Assembly: GCA_030407315.1 (NCBI GenBank)
Contig: JALQPE010002237.1
Span: forward strand, 62,001 to 126,000
From: Asparagopsis taxiformis
Taxonomy: Eukaryota > Rhodophyta > Florideophyceae > Bonnemaisoniales > Bonnemaisoniaceae
DNA length: 64,000 nt
Direction of reading: 5' to 3'
The notes under the pieces: generated by a model
The model's database searches: none
Told to the model about the DNA's origin: nothing
Seen by the model: only the letters and a program-made list of their open reading frames with translations
Shown here: piece by piece, positions 1 to 10,623 of the stretch
How positions within the stretch are numbered: position 1 is the first letter of the stretch
Layout of the letters: every line of letters starts with the position of its first letter
Translations under genes and position numbers: made by a program

Positions 1-2980
1 GGTTATAGGAACAATAGCACCGAAGATAGTTCTCAATCATTCGATTCATGATTTCGGACGTGCCATCCGTCTGTGGGTGCCTGCTCGTAGACATCTTGAG
101 CTTAACGCCACATAGTTCCATCAAACAATCCCAAAACTTGGATGTAAACTTTCTATCTCGATCCGATACCACATTGTCAGGAAGTCCATGAAGCTTGAAT
201 ATGTTGGAGAAGAATGCATTCGCAACATCCTCAGCAGTGTCAGTACCTCTTGACTTGATAAAATGAACTCTTCTCGTCAACCGGTCTACCCAGGTAGTTA
301 TGGCATCATAACCGTCTTTTGTCTTGGGTAGACTTACGATAAAGTCGGTTGCTAGAGATCCCCATCTTCTCTCAGGAATCTCTAAAGAAGTTGGATCAGT
401 CAACTTCTTCTGATTAGAGTCTTTGTATTGCTGACACTTCATGCATCCCTCCACATACTTCCGGACATCCCGGGCTTTGTGTCTCCAATGGAATTTTTCA
501 AGTCTTGCTAGCGTCTTCAAGAACTTGAAATGACCGCTTATCCTAGAGTCATGTGCCATTTGCAAAATACTGGACACAGACCTTCTCGGTACACACAACT
601 TTCCATTGTAAAATAGCCTCGCCCGTTCACGACAAAACAATGGTATGATCTTTTCCAGTTTCCGTTTCTGAATCTCATCTTCAGGAAAATCTCCTTCCAT
701 GGCTCTTACCACTGGTCCGAAGAACTGGTCATCATCATATCGGGTTACAATGTCCTCAAAATTGATTTCAGGTACTTCAATATTGCTAAATGAAGCATTT
801 CGCCCAGTTATAACGTGAGGAGCCCTTGATAAAACATCACCCAATACATGAATCTTGCCAGGTTTGAGGGTTATCGGGAATATACCAAAGTTACCTAGAG
901 TTTCCAACCATCTCGCTTCTTTTCGACTCAACTTGGCTTTCGAAAAGAAACTCTTTAGCACTTGGTTGTCTGTGAATATTTCAAATTCAACTCCTTCGAG
1001 GTAACATCGAAATCTTTCCAAGAAACAAATCAAAGCCAAAAGTTCTCGGTCATTCGCTGTATAATCTGCCTCAGTGGATGATAACTTCTTTGAGTAGAAG
1101 GCAATAACACGATCCTTCCCATTCTCGTCCAGCTGAGTTAGAGTACCACCAACAGCGAGCTGAGATGCATCAACATGACCTCGGAAGGCCTTTCTCCAAT
1201 CAGGTGCAACTAATATTGGAGCCTGAATCATTGCATCTTTCAACTTTTGGAAAGCTTCATCACAGATTTCATCCCATTGTCCAATACCCTTTTCTTTCTT
1301 CGTCAGATCCGTCAATGGAGCCGCAATCCCAGAGAATTTCGGAATGAACCTTCGGAAAAACTGTAAGAGACCAAGGAAACTTCTCAACTCTGTCAATGAT
1401 TTTGGTTTTGGCCAGGTTTTAAGGACGTCAACCTTTTCAGGATTAACCCTGATGCCGTCTCTACCAACCAAAAATCCCAAGAAGTCGATCTCTGTCTGAA
1501 AGAATTCACATTTCTTTGGAGAAACGTACAATTCATTTCTTTTCAGACGTTCCAATACAGTTTCCAAATTCCGAAAATGTTCCTCTTCCGTCTTGCTGAA
1601 TACTAGTAGATCATCCATGTAAACAACCAAGAAAACATCAATGCAATCATAGAAAATCTGGTTCATCAAGGTCTGAAACGTTGCAGGAGCGTTACACAAA
1701 CCCATAGGCATGACAAGATATTCGAACTGCCCATATTTTGTATTAAACGCTGTTTTCTCGATGTCTTCCGGCTTCACCCTGATCTGATGGAACCCCGTCT
1801 TGAGGTCTAGTTTTGAAAAATATTTTGATCCCCCAAGGCGATCAAACATTTCATCAGATCTCGGCAATGGAGCATTGTTCCTCTTCGTGATTCGATTCAA
1901 AGCTCGATAATCGACTACTCCACGAAGCTTGTCTTTCTCTTTGACAAAGAACAGAGGAGCTCCATAAGGTGACTTACTTGATCTTATTTTTCCTTTCTTC
2001 AGCAGTTCCTCGACATATTCCTTAGCTGCTCTTAGTTCCGCGGGAGACAGCTGAAATAGAGGTCTCAGTGGAGGTTTAGCATCTTTCTGAACATCGATCG
2101 CGTGATCTACTGTTCGCTTGGGAGGAAGTCCATCTGGAAGATCACTTCTGAACACTTCCTGGTACTTTGTCAGTAACTTCCCCAACCTCTCACTGTGTTT
2201 GGAACCTTTCATTCCCTGAATATTTTCCTTTTCGAACACTTGATACACTTCAAAGTCATTACTGTTCTTCCTGTTCCGTAACATTTTTCTGAATTTTCTC
2301 ACTCCAAGATTCGTCACATGAATCCTTGGATCATCAGGATCTTTACAGGCGTGAAGCAACTGATGGCCACATTTCACAATCCTTTTTTTGTAATCGATAA
2401 CTGGATTGTGGGCGACATGCCATGGCATCCCCAAAAGAACATCATACCTACAATTGGCAACAACCCAATTTGATGTATAGGTATGTGAACCCATATTCAA
2501 TGTTCCTTTGATGATTACTTCAGATGCTTCTTCCGTGGAACCTTTTCGAGAGTGCGAGACTTGTATTTTCTCTTTCTGAATCATGAAATTTCCTCGAGAT
2601 TTCTGCTTCCTCAGAAACTCGGCCCCTACTACGTTGGTATTGCATCCATCATCTTTCAATACTTTGACTGGTAATCCGTTCAACTTTCCATGGAAAACCA
2701 ATAATGGATCTACTGGTATAGGGTCATCAGTAGTGATGCTTTCTTTCCCAACAATAGTATTTGATTCAGCTTCCAAGACTCTCGGCTCTACACGGCCCTT
2801 CTCCTGCCTTGGAACAGCCCTTCCTGGCTTTTCTGGTCTCTTAACTTGCGCATCAGCACATCGAACATTCACACTCCTTTCAGGTCCATCCTGAGCGTAC
2901 GACTTGTTTTTAGGAGGACCGACTAGTTTTCCTGTGGAAAGGAACTCGGTGCACCCCAATGAACCTGAGTATTGTTCGTG
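1..2980 (-). CDS. pol: Ty3/gypsy Pol polyprotein, cut by window edge
   Basis: One open frame runs on the minus strand from just after a stop at 2981-2983 to base 1, so the C-terminus lies outside the window. Order: a retropepsin-like region (about 2400-2700, with DDG in the place of DSG/DTG), reverse transcriptase with YMDD at 1610-1621, RNase H (about 950-1200; DASQLAVGG and DNQVLK are readable) and integrase, with the first catalytic Asp near 340, the second near 160 and the DGTSEIMNRM stretch near 50. The PR-RT-RH-IN order is that of Ty3/gypsy. Its frame is -1 relative to Gag and overlaps Gag by about 58 nt, so a -1 frameshift is the likely way to make Gag-Pol. I see no stop in the visible part, so the element could be recent. 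A chromodomain cannot be judged because that end is outside the window. Confidence 0.93.
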
Positions 2981-3690
2981 TTAAGCCTCTTCTTGACTTC
3001 CCCTTTGTGCCTATACGCTCTGCAACCGGGCTTGTGACATACAAAGCATAGGTTCTCACGAATATCCTTCCTCTTCTGGGCATTCATGGAATGGCTTTTC
3101 TCGAAGTTGCCGATTTCCATGGGAGCGTACCCGGAATAACTTGAAGGAACAACTTTTCCTGTATAGAACCCAGCTCCGTAATAAGCACCATCAACGCTAA
3201 GAGCAATGTTTGCAGCGGCATCAAGGTCCGATGGATTGTTCTTGCGAACATCAAGAAGAATATGAGACTTGAGACCTTCACAGAAACGAGCCAACTTCTC
3301 ACCCTCACTCATATCCTGGATATTGATTACGATGTTCCTAAACTCGGAAAGATAGGCAGAAACGCTTGTTTTCTGTTTCAACTTGCTGAGCTTATCGCGA
3401 GCTCTAACAGCACTATCTTGAGGAACAAACTCTTGAATAACCAGGTTTGAGAAGGCCTCCCAAGAATCAGGCATTTTCGCTCCGTTGACAACGGTAAACC
3501 ACCAGTTGGCAGCCACCCCTGTCATGAACGTCGAAGCGAAATCAATAGCTTGTTTATCGGATATTTCTGCATCCGAGCCTACCTGAATGAGAGAAATGTA
3601 CCTTCCAACAGAGTGTAGCCACGTCCGAACAGTAAACGCATCACGCGTTCCATCGAATGTCGGGGGCTTATTGGGCTTCAATAACGACAT
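2923..3690 (-). CDS. gag: Ty3/gypsy Gag with variant zinc knuckle
   Basis: 255 aa, starting with ATG (MSLLKPNKPPTF). Residues about 30-160 read like a retrotransposon gag capsid domain (WLHSVGRYI, AANWWFTVV and FCEGLKSHI are typical landmarks). Near residue 215 there is a knuckle of form C-x2-C-x4-C-x4-H (CFVCHKPGCRAYRH) in place of the usual C-x2-C-x4-H-x4-C, with the last Cys and His swapped. The protein would form the particle that packages the element RNA. The stop at 2923-2925 lies inside the pol frame. No canonical slippery heptamer is visible in the overlap; an A-rich GGAAAAC sits directly before the stop. The element's LTR lies about 200 bp upstream. Confidence 0.9.
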   Translation of the reverse strand: MSLLKPNKPPTFDGTRDAFTVRTWLHSVGRYISLIQVGSDAEISDKQAIDFASTFMTGVAANWWFTVVNGAKMPDSWEAFSNLVIQEFVPQDSAVRARDKLSKLKQKTSVSAYLSEFRNIVINIQDMSEGEKLARFCEGLKSHILLDVRKNNPSDLDAAANIALSVDGAYYGAGFYTGKVVPSSYSGYAPMEIGNFEKSHSMNAQKRKDIRENLCFVCHKPGCRAYRHKGEVKKRLNTNNTQVHWGAPSSFPQEN

Positions 3691-3873
3691 AATGACAGTG
3701 TTCTTCCCAAACTTAAAACCTTAAAAAAACTTCTTTCTTCTTCAACAACAAATTTCCAGTTTCCAATTTTTGAAAGGATTCGTCCTTTGACGACGGGTCC
3801 TCTACCCGCGGAGAGAGGAATTTCAGCACTCTGATCACACCCACCCCAGGGAATGTGGTTCAACGATCCGTTC

Positions 3874-3888
3874 GGGATATCCCCACCA
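3874..3888 (-). promoter_or_regulatory. candidate gypsy primer-binding site
   Basis: On the minus strand this reads TGGTGGGGATATCCC, starting with the TGG expected of a site that pairs with a tRNA 3' CCA. It lies where a PBS should be, between the LTR and gag. I cannot name the tRNA, and the position depends on an LTR edge that I could not confirm against a second LTR. Confidence 0.35.
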
Positions 3889-4630
3889 GTTTACGATGTA
3901 AACCCTTCGGTGTCCTTACCCTATAAGAAAGTTTCGCGAGTCGACCGTACCCAACTTTCCTCAAGTTTTCCTATCTCCTCTCCACCCCTCTTAGTCCAAG
4001 TCCTTACCCCTATCAAGCCTGCGTTACCCGTATCCGTGACCCTGTCGGTCCACCTAGCTAACAGCCAACAAGTGGAATAGGATGTATAGGGAATACAATT
4101 GGCGACAGCACAGGACTGGTCAGAGGATAGTCTTGAGAATCAAGAATCCCTCCAGGAAGCTAGACTTCCGATCTAGGTTCTGTAAGTGGGATGTCTGGCT
4201 CTCCAGCCCTCAGACACCACCTGGCCCTCCTGCCCTCAGGTACAACCCGGCTCTCCTGCCCTCGGGTTGACCACTTACAGTCCCTCCTGTAGGCCCTTAG
4301 TTACCTGGCCTTCCTGCCCTCAGGTAACTTACCCTTGCTCAAGGGGTAGCAGACACTACAGTTCTTACACCTGGCACTCCTGCCCTCAGGTGTTCAATAA
4401 CTCCCAACGATGGCTTTTCAGCCAAGAGCTTGCAGTCGGCCGGCGTTTGCCGAACTGCTCACTCAGTGCGCCCGTAGAAAGCGATGCTACCAGTGAAACG
4501 AATGTGTATACGGGATAGCTGAGTGGTAGTTGTTTTCGTTGAATGATCGATGGTGCCTCCGATCCCCCAAGACCGGAGTTGACCATGCCTTTTTATACCC
4601 ACCATAGAATTGTAGTTCGATGTCGAACTA
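3889..4630 (-). mobile_element. gypsy 5' LTR (edges approximate)
   Basis: Upstream of gag on the minus strand there is a non-coding block with a TATA box on the minus strand (TATAAAAAGG, positions 4588-4597) about 30-40 bp inside the far edge. A short palindrome marks each edge: GTTTAC-gat-GTAAAC at 3889-3903 and TAGTTCGA-tg-TCGAACTA at 4613-4630. The partner LTR is outside the window, so exact ends and target duplication cannot be fixed. The inside holds the hairpin array listed separately. Confidence 0.55.
4192..4393 (-). repeat. five hairpins with constant loop and varying stems
   Basis: Five inverted repeats share a 13-nt loop, on the plus strand GC-N-CTCCTGCCCT (first copy GCTCTCCAGCCCT), while their stems differ but stay paired: 4192-4216 TGTCTG/CAGACA, 4219-4241 ACCTG/CAGGT, 4243-4269 CAACCCG/CGGGTTG, 4300-4328 GTTACCTG/CAGGTAAC, 4367-4393 ACACCTG/CAGGTGT. 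A poorer sixth copy may lie at 4271-4301. They sit inside the gypsy LTR, so they would be in its transcript or its promoter. Confidence 0.8.
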
Positions 4631-5067
4631 ATTCTAGAAAATACTAATCTAAATAAAATTATGTCATCAAAATAAATCTAACATGATGCCATCATGACAT
4701 CACTCGATGACATAGCCAACTAGATACTTCTAGGCGTAACAGCAAGTTACTTTCTAGCAGCCTATAGTATATGAGTAAACTTAGTGTAACTTGTAGTGTC
4801 TAGAATACACTAGTTTATGCTGGCCATTGCTGGCATCAGCTTCAGTTCGTTACAATGTCGTTTGAGAATATTCAATGGGAATAAATGGGGCGCTATTAGC
4901 CGGCATCCCACTCGACGGAGAAGCACAAAAAGGAAGCTCACGAGGGAATATATGCAGGACAGTACACCACCCACCATCAATTCCACAATCAAGAGATAGT
5001 CCAGGCGAGTCTCTTTGGTTCTGGGAGGGCTGGTGGCAACGGTGGATCTTTCCTACGGGTTTCCAAA
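4631..5067. other. intergenic, short direct/inverted ATGTCATC motifs
   Basis: No gene is visible. Around 4660-4720 the motif ATGTCATC/GATGACAT occurs several times in both orientations. This could be an edge of the neighbouring DNA element or a regulatory cluster; I cannot decide. Confidence 0.4.
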
Positions 5068-6057
5068 ATGAGCAAAGGGAGCGAAATATCCGTTGAGTGG
5101 GTCATGTGCGGTGATGGCAGCGTTGACAAAAGTGGTCTGAAAATCGAAAACGGAAAGTTGTATGGAAGCGAGTGTAAAGAGGGAGGGTACGAGTCATACT
5201 ATGAGATTGACTTCCAGTCTCTGGAAGTCTGGGAAGCGACACTGGACGTGCCAGTGATGGAAACTATGGTTTACGAAATAGGAACCGGTGGATCAAATGA
5301 TATGAGAGATGGTGAAGTCAGATTTTTTGCAGATCAAATTCGTAAACAGTGGCCTCAAATACATTTTGAGGATGGGAAAATAATTGCAAGAAGAGCTTCT
5401 GGGAAGTTCCTAGCACTTCATCCACGCAACGGTGCCATTGGAAGTCAGCTCGAGAGTTGGTGCTTGCAGAACAGGGGAATTCCGGTTTTTATTGGTGGTC
5501 CTGGAGCGCGAGCGCCAATAAAGAATATAAAAAAATATCATGCGCGTGAACAAGGAGAAGTGCTAATGCATCAAAAATCTGGATTTTGTGCAGTGGCATC
5601 GATGGTGAATGCAATTGATTGTCTGGCTGGACGAATCAAAGCTGAGGAGGCAATGTCTTGTTGGCGTAACACAGCTCCAAAAGTGAAAAGCCTGAGAGAC
5701 TTGAACAGTCTGGTTCAGGACCGCAAGATACACTTGTGTGTCAAGAAGATCTCTCGAGTAGAGAGAAATCTATTTGAAGGCAACGAATTCACCTGGTTGG
5801 CTGATCGAAAGGAAGGAGTATGGATCGTTCGGGTGGAAAAGAGGAAAAAAGTGGATCACTGCTTTGTAATTGACGCTTACAGAGGATTGATAATTGATAG
5901 TTGTTACAAGTTTCCATTGAGGTTATCCAATACCTTGCTGAAACAGATGGGAGGAAGCAACATATCGGGTCTCAGAGTAACTGATGTCAGAGAGATTTGC
6001 AGAGAGAGAAGAAAGAAGAGAAAGATAAGAGAAACTGATATTATAGAGATAGAGTGA
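5068..6057 (+). CDS. unknown 329-aa protein, papain-like C-terminal half
   Basis: A single ATG-started frame with no family I can name. The N-terminal half (to about residue 160) is acidic to neutral and unrecognised. The C-terminal half has a pattern that fits a papain-fold cysteine peptidase: a Gln five residues before a Cys in HQKSGFCAVASMVNAI (about 170-185), then a His in VDHCFVIDAY (about 275), followed by an Asp about four residues on. The order Q-C-H-D is that of C39-like and related folds. The tail is strongly basic (RERRKKRKIRE), suggesting nuclear or nucleic-acid contact. It stands tail-to-tail with the transposase gene at 6863-9790 and may be a companion protein of the same transposon. 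The peptidase idea rests on motif spacing alone. Confidence 0.55.
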   Translation: MSKGSEISVEWVMCGDGSVDKSGLKIENGKLYGSECKEGGYESYYEIDFQSLEVWEATLDVPVMETMVYEIGTGGSNDMRDGEVRFFADQIRKQWPQIHFEDGKIIARRASGKFLALHPRNGAIGSQLESWCLQNRGIPVFIGGPGARAPIKNIKKYHAREQGEVLMHQKSGFCAVASMVNAIDCLAGRIKAEEAMSCWRNTAPKVKSLRDLNSLVQDRKIHLCVKKISRVERNLFEGNEFTWLADRKEGVWIVRVEKRKKVDHCFVIDAYRGLIIDSCYKFPLRLSNTLLKQMGGSNISGLRVTDVREICRERRKKRKIRETDIIEIE

Positions 6058-6862
6058 TAAATACTATAAGTCATTTCATTGCATGAGCTCAACAGCACAG
6101 GATTCCAGAGGTGTAAAAATGCCGGAAATTTATTTTGTTATGTTGCATTTTTTGGCTGTCTATCGGCTTCAAGCTAGTAAAAGTAGCTCAGTAAGCCTTC
6201 AGAATGATAAATACAGCTATGAGTGTACTAATGGTTAATAGTCTTGATAGCGTACGATCTCTACTGGAATTGATGACCCTGATCTCAGAAGTGTATATGT
6301 AATAGATGTGATTACCAAATATACTTTAGTCAACTGCAGAACATGTAATAGATTATTTTCAAGTAGAAGCTGGGGGACTCATTCTGTGATGGGAGTGTTA
6401 ATGATGAAAACAGGGACTTATGAGTTTGAAATATCTGCAGAACAGGAAAGTGGTGGATAGTTTAATGCAGGAGTGGAAGCATGTATTCGCTGAAGGTCCA
6501 GTATTCGACCCAATGACTACCTTGTTTGCCGTGAATCATATACACCCCGAGAGACAGTACGTTCTTCAATAGTTGTTCATGTCATAGCTGGAGGGGTGTA
6601 ATTGTGAAACAGGGAATTCAAGTAGCATTCGAAACAATTGAAATGACGTTAGTCATGTCATTTTATGGTGACACGGATGTACATGACGTACATGTACATA
6701 CGCACTTAAAATTGTAATCTTGGGACGTAATAATCAACTACATAAGCTAATTAAAAGTCAATGACACACACTTCAACACTGCTGCAGCTCATGTGCCGGT
6801 TTTACTAATAACTAATCACTTAGAAAGCCTTGTTTAAACAGTTGTTTACCATCTTGTGAAAA
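6058..6862. other. intergenic between two convergent genes
   Basis: No gene is visible. A short palindrome TGTACATG-acgta-CATGTACA lies at 6678-6698, next to TGACGTTAGTCATGTCA near 6650. Nothing else is recognisable. Confidence 0.4.
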
Positions 6863-9790
6863 TCAATTTTGCATCAAACCTCGCACCCTCACATTTTCAT
6901 TACCCTCATAGAGCTTTAAGATTTCGTGCTGAGGATCTATGTAGTATCTCCGCTCATTGATTTCCATGAAAGCAACTGCTCGATTGATGCAACCAACATG
7001 CTCCACTGATCTACTACTTTGCTTTGGACGCATTGAATATCTTTTCGATGTTTTTGAAAAGTGCAGCCCGTTGCGATGATCGCAGAATAGACCAGTTTCC
7101 CAGTATACTCGTGCAAGCGTAGAAGATCCATGTTTCCGAACCGACGTATAAAAATCCACATATGAAAACTGAACCTCCCATATCTCATCCACGTACCCAT
7201 AGTATAGGTCAACAACGTTATGAAAGGCATCCATTCGGTAATCCTCCCCACTAACGACGAAGTTGCATGCAACGCAGAACTTTTGTCGGGAAGAATCACT
7301 TTGCCTTGACAAACGTTTTTTGTAGTGTTCCATAGTTTCAACATCAAGCGGGATTTCTGAATCGCAGGGAATGATAGTCATTCTCTCATGCTTGAGAATT
7401 TGGATGACTGAAACATCAACTGAACCTGGAGGTAAGTTCAAAGAAATATGTGATGTAGCAGCAGTAATTCTGCTGGACCCTGAAACGGGTTTACCTCTGG
7501 AAAGTCTCAGTCGTACTGAGTCCGAAAATGCGTCATCGCTTTCATCGAAGGTCAGCCGTTCCAATTTCATCCGCAAACTCTTTTCTGTCTTGAATCCTTC
7601 TTCTATTCCACCATTGAATACTCGTAGAGCAAAAAGAAGGTGTGTCTTATGAAAAAGATTTGCTTCTGGTCGCCTCCTGGACCCCACCAGACCGCCTAAT
7701 TCTCCAACAATTCTCTCCATTAGGAACTGGGAAACACCTATCAAAGGACCACAGTCATTGAGCATGTCCGGTAAATGGAGAATAGCATGAGTCGTAGGTG
7801 TAAAGCAGAAGCCATAAGCTTCATTGATGTAAAATATATCAGTGAACAACACTTGAATAGTAACAACCAACTTTTTCATTTCCTCAATGTCATCAAAATC
7901 AGGTGTAGCGTTGAGTACAATGTGTAGTAGCTTTGAAATCATCGACCAGAGCCGTAGCAGCCTTGAATCTACCCTTGAGCCACTGAACAGGACAGGGGCA
8001 TAGTACAAACCAAACATCTTATAATCTTCTGCTTTGTACCTATTGATAAGCTCCAAGGAGAGCGGTGGTCTTCCCCAGGAAGATGGAACACTGCAGGCAC
8101 TTTTCTTTAGTGAAGTGTCAATTTCCGAAACAGTATCATTGTCGATGATGTAGTTTGCTTTCAGTCTCACAGACCTTTTTTCAAGTCCAAGACACAGATG
8201 TAGAGTATGTTTCACGAATCCAAGAAGGCAGAGGTGCATGGGATCATATGGGAAAGACCTCACGAAATCTAAACCAAGTAAAGATACTATTGGTTTTCTT
8301 TTGATTCCCGTTGAGAGCGTAATGCTTTGTTGAGAAGGAGTACAGTGAATAGAACGGGAGCTGTATAGCTCAAGAGCATCCCATATATCTCTAGTTTCAT
8401 CACTAGTACGAGGACTTGGGCATTCCGTTTGCACCCATGTATCGAAGTGGGAACCAGAAGCTCCGCGTAGTATGTTATTCTTCAATTCTGAATTTCCATC
8501 TGGAATAGCCCGAACTCCTCCACATGCAGGTTCATGCCTTGCTTCTTTCATACAGTGACGACAGAAGAGCTTCGCATTATGACCTGAAAAACCCAATATT
8601 TTACTCGCAGCCGGGAAGTCGGCAGTGATGAATAAGACGAAAGCTCTCAGTAGTCTCCTTTTCCCATCATGACATTCCGTATAAACACCATTTTCTAGAG
8701 ACTTGAGATCTTGAAATATCGGATTTAGAAATGAGTCAAAATGCAAAGAACTGTGTGATCCTGGGACGAACGCACATAGAAGGGAGTTTGAGGCCAGGAA
8801 TCTGAGATGGACATTGAAGTTGAGAATTGTGAAAGCCAATGGCCAAGATTGATGTGCTGTTCCTCGACCTTGGAACAGCTCGAACCCGTCTGAAGAGAAA
8901 GTTAGAAAAATATTGATTTCATTTTCTTCATTCCATTGGGAAGATTTCTCCCCATGTAGGTTGCGGAAAAGATTTCCATCGTAGTAGTCTGAGAATATCT
9001 CTCGCTGAGGGAGTGAGACAGACTGCCTGGCTCTCTTGCAGCCTTCAAATATTTCTGTGAAGGATTCTTCTGCACCACAAAGGGCTTTCAGCTGGTCTGA
9101 TACCAGCGAGAACCAAAATCTACGCGTTAGATCAATTGGCTTGCCACAACTCTCTAGTGCACAAACCTCAAGGCCTGATAGTTCTCCTGTAGCGGCCATG
9201 TGGCCATCTCTGCACATTGGGTAGTATCTTCGAGGTACGTTGGCAACTTTTCTTAGTTTTGACACCAAAGATTTGTACGACATATGTGCATTCACAAAGG
9301 ATGTACGCAATAGTGCTGTTGTGTTAGCTTCAGACATCTTTGCACGTTCAGTGACATTGAGAAGCTCTGCAAACTTCCGCAACTCGTCATCGTCTGAATC
9401 GAGGGAGAGATCAGAGCATTCATCACTTCTGGATTCATCTGAGAGAAGAGAAGATCCGTTTCGCGATAAATTATCTTCTTGCGAAACACGCATGTCTTCA
9501 GTATTGCAATGATCTTCGGAGTAATGATGTCTGTTCGTCATCCATCTTTGAATAAATGCGCTTCTCTCTTCTGTATACTCTGTAATAGTGTCAACAGAAC
9601 TCGTCTCTTCTTCACTAGACAGAAAACTTGAATCTGAATGGGCTGTATCTTCTGGGCATCGAAGAAGCTCCTGTCGAAGCCAAGTAGCTCTTCGACCAAT
9701 TGTTCTCTCCGGCTCCAGTTCCTCCATGATATCTTCGAGCTGATCGGATATTACTTCCACACTCATGAAGCTTTCGGCTGAAGAACTCAT
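6863..9790 (-). CDS. TNP2/CACTA-like transposase
   Basis: 975 aa from a clear ATG. The N-terminal 150 residues are Ser/Glu/Asp-rich (an acidic region). The core has the landmarks of TNP2-type (EnSpm/CACTA-like) transposases: SSDGFELFQG (first catalytic Asp, near 8885), a Cys-rich FCRHCMKEA block, PYDPMHLCLLGFVKH (second Asp, near 8240) and FLMERIVGELGG (acidic Glu, near 7705). The C-terminal part has KFCVACNFVV, like the C-terminal domain of this group. It would cut and rejoin element ends in the nucleus. The frame has no break, so it may still be functional. I searched by eye for terminal inverted repeats around 4.6-12 kb and found none I trust. Plavaka- or KDZ-type relatives are alternatives to classical CACTA. 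Confidence 0.78.
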   Translation of the reverse strand: MSSSAESFMSVEVISDQLEDIMEELEPERTIGRRATWLRQELLRCPEDTAHSDSSFLSSEEETSSVDTITEYTEERSAFIQRWMTNRHHYSEDHCNTEDMRVSQEDNLSRNGSSLLSDESRSDECSDLSLDSDDDELRKFAELLNVTERAKMSEANTTALLRTSFVNAHMSYKSLVSKLRKVANVPRRYYPMCRDGHMAATGELSGLEVCALESCGKPIDLTRRFWFSLVSDQLKALCGAEESFTEIFEGCKRARQSVSLPQREIFSDYYDGNLFRNLHGEKSSQWNEENEINIFLTFSSDGFELFQGRGTAHQSWPLAFTILNFNVHLRFLASNSLLCAFVPGSHSSLHFDSFLNPIFQDLKSLENGVYTECHDGKRRLLRAFVLFITADFPAASKILGFSGHNAKLFCRHCMKEARHEPACGGVRAIPDGNSELKNNILRGASGSHFDTWVQTECPSPRTSDETRDIWDALELYSSRSIHCTPSQQSITLSTGIKRKPIVSLLGLDFVRSFPYDPMHLCLLGFVKHTLHLCLGLEKRSVRLKANYIIDNDTVSEIDTSLKKSACSVPSSWGRPPLSLELINRYKAEDYKMFGLYYAPVLFSGSRVDSRLLRLWSMISKLLHIVLNATPDFDDIEEMKKLVVTIQVLFTDIFYINEAYGFCFTPTTHAILHLPDMLNDCGPLIGVSQFLMERIVGELGGLVGSRRRPEANLFHKTHLLFALRVFNGGIEEGFKTEKSLRMKLERLTFDESDDAFSDSVRLRLSRGKPVSGSSRITAATSHISLNLPPGSVDVSVIQILKHERMTIIPCDSEIPLDVETMEHYKKRLSRQSDSSRQKFCVACNFVVSGEDYRMDAFHNVVDLYYGYVDEIWEVQFSYVDFYTSVRKHGSSTLARVYWETGLFCDHRNGLHFSKTSKRYSMRPKQSSRSVEHVGCINRAVAFMEINERRYYIDPQHEILKLYEGNENVRVRGLMQN

Positions 9791-10623
9791 TTCATCCCAG
9801 AAATAATATGTACCTCTGGCGTGTATAAGTTATGAGTGCTTTGTTCTATTGAAAATAGCACCCATTTACGAATATTTATGCGTAGTTGGATTAGAATGTT
9901 TCACGAAGAGTTAAAGTATCGTTCCGAAGTTTATTTGACAGGCCCGTTTATCTCGGGGAGAGAGCTCAATGAGTTGGTGAATCTACAAGTAGATTCAGTG
10001 ATGTGAAGTACTGAATACCGCGGTACTTGAATGTTATGACATCCAAGTTCAACTCAGCCTGGAATACAGGCGATGCAATCTCGGATCTCAACTGATTGCT
10101 TCGAAGTAAAAACACCTCCATGACGTTTACTAATCTGAACCCAAACCTGATTTCAAGCCCTTCTTTGTCTCTATTAAAGGCTGTCATAGCATAATAGGTG
10201 TCTTAGTAACTTTCTACCAATGAATAATCTGAAGTCCCCGTAATGAATTCGCATTTTCTCGGAATATAATAGAGCCTGAAACTGATTGAAAATGTGGCTT
10301 ATATGAGCTTCCTTTCTCGAACAAGGTTCTGTCGTTTTGAACCAATGATGACTCTTTATTCATCACAATCTGATCACAATCACATTACGATATCATGTAA
10401 TCATGATAGTAAAGGCTGAGTGATTACTTGGCATGCCAAGCGTCAAATAAGAACTATTTGTATGAATGAGACTATGCAGTGATATTTTCACTTGACCTAA
10501 ACTGGTACATCCTCAACAAATCGTCGTTGAAAAACCTTTATAAAGCATTCCATCACCGTTCTCAAGTTCTTTAGCAAAATACCTGGAGCTGGAATACAGC
10601 CATACCTTTCCTTTTCGCCCACG
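9791..10623. other. divergent intergenic region
   Basis: This separates the transposase gene (minus) from the 10624 gene (plus). A TATA-like CTTTATAAAG near 10537-10546 is about 80 bp before the downstream ATG. A perfect CTTGGCATGCCAAG palindrome lies near 10428-10441. A minus-strand open stretch at 9966-10187 is short and not recognisable. Confidence 0.5.

Noticed and set aside
4192..4393. A Pro/Leu-rich coding repeat in the plus frame
   Set aside because: The varying parts change in pairs to keep stems, and reading frame is not kept between units.
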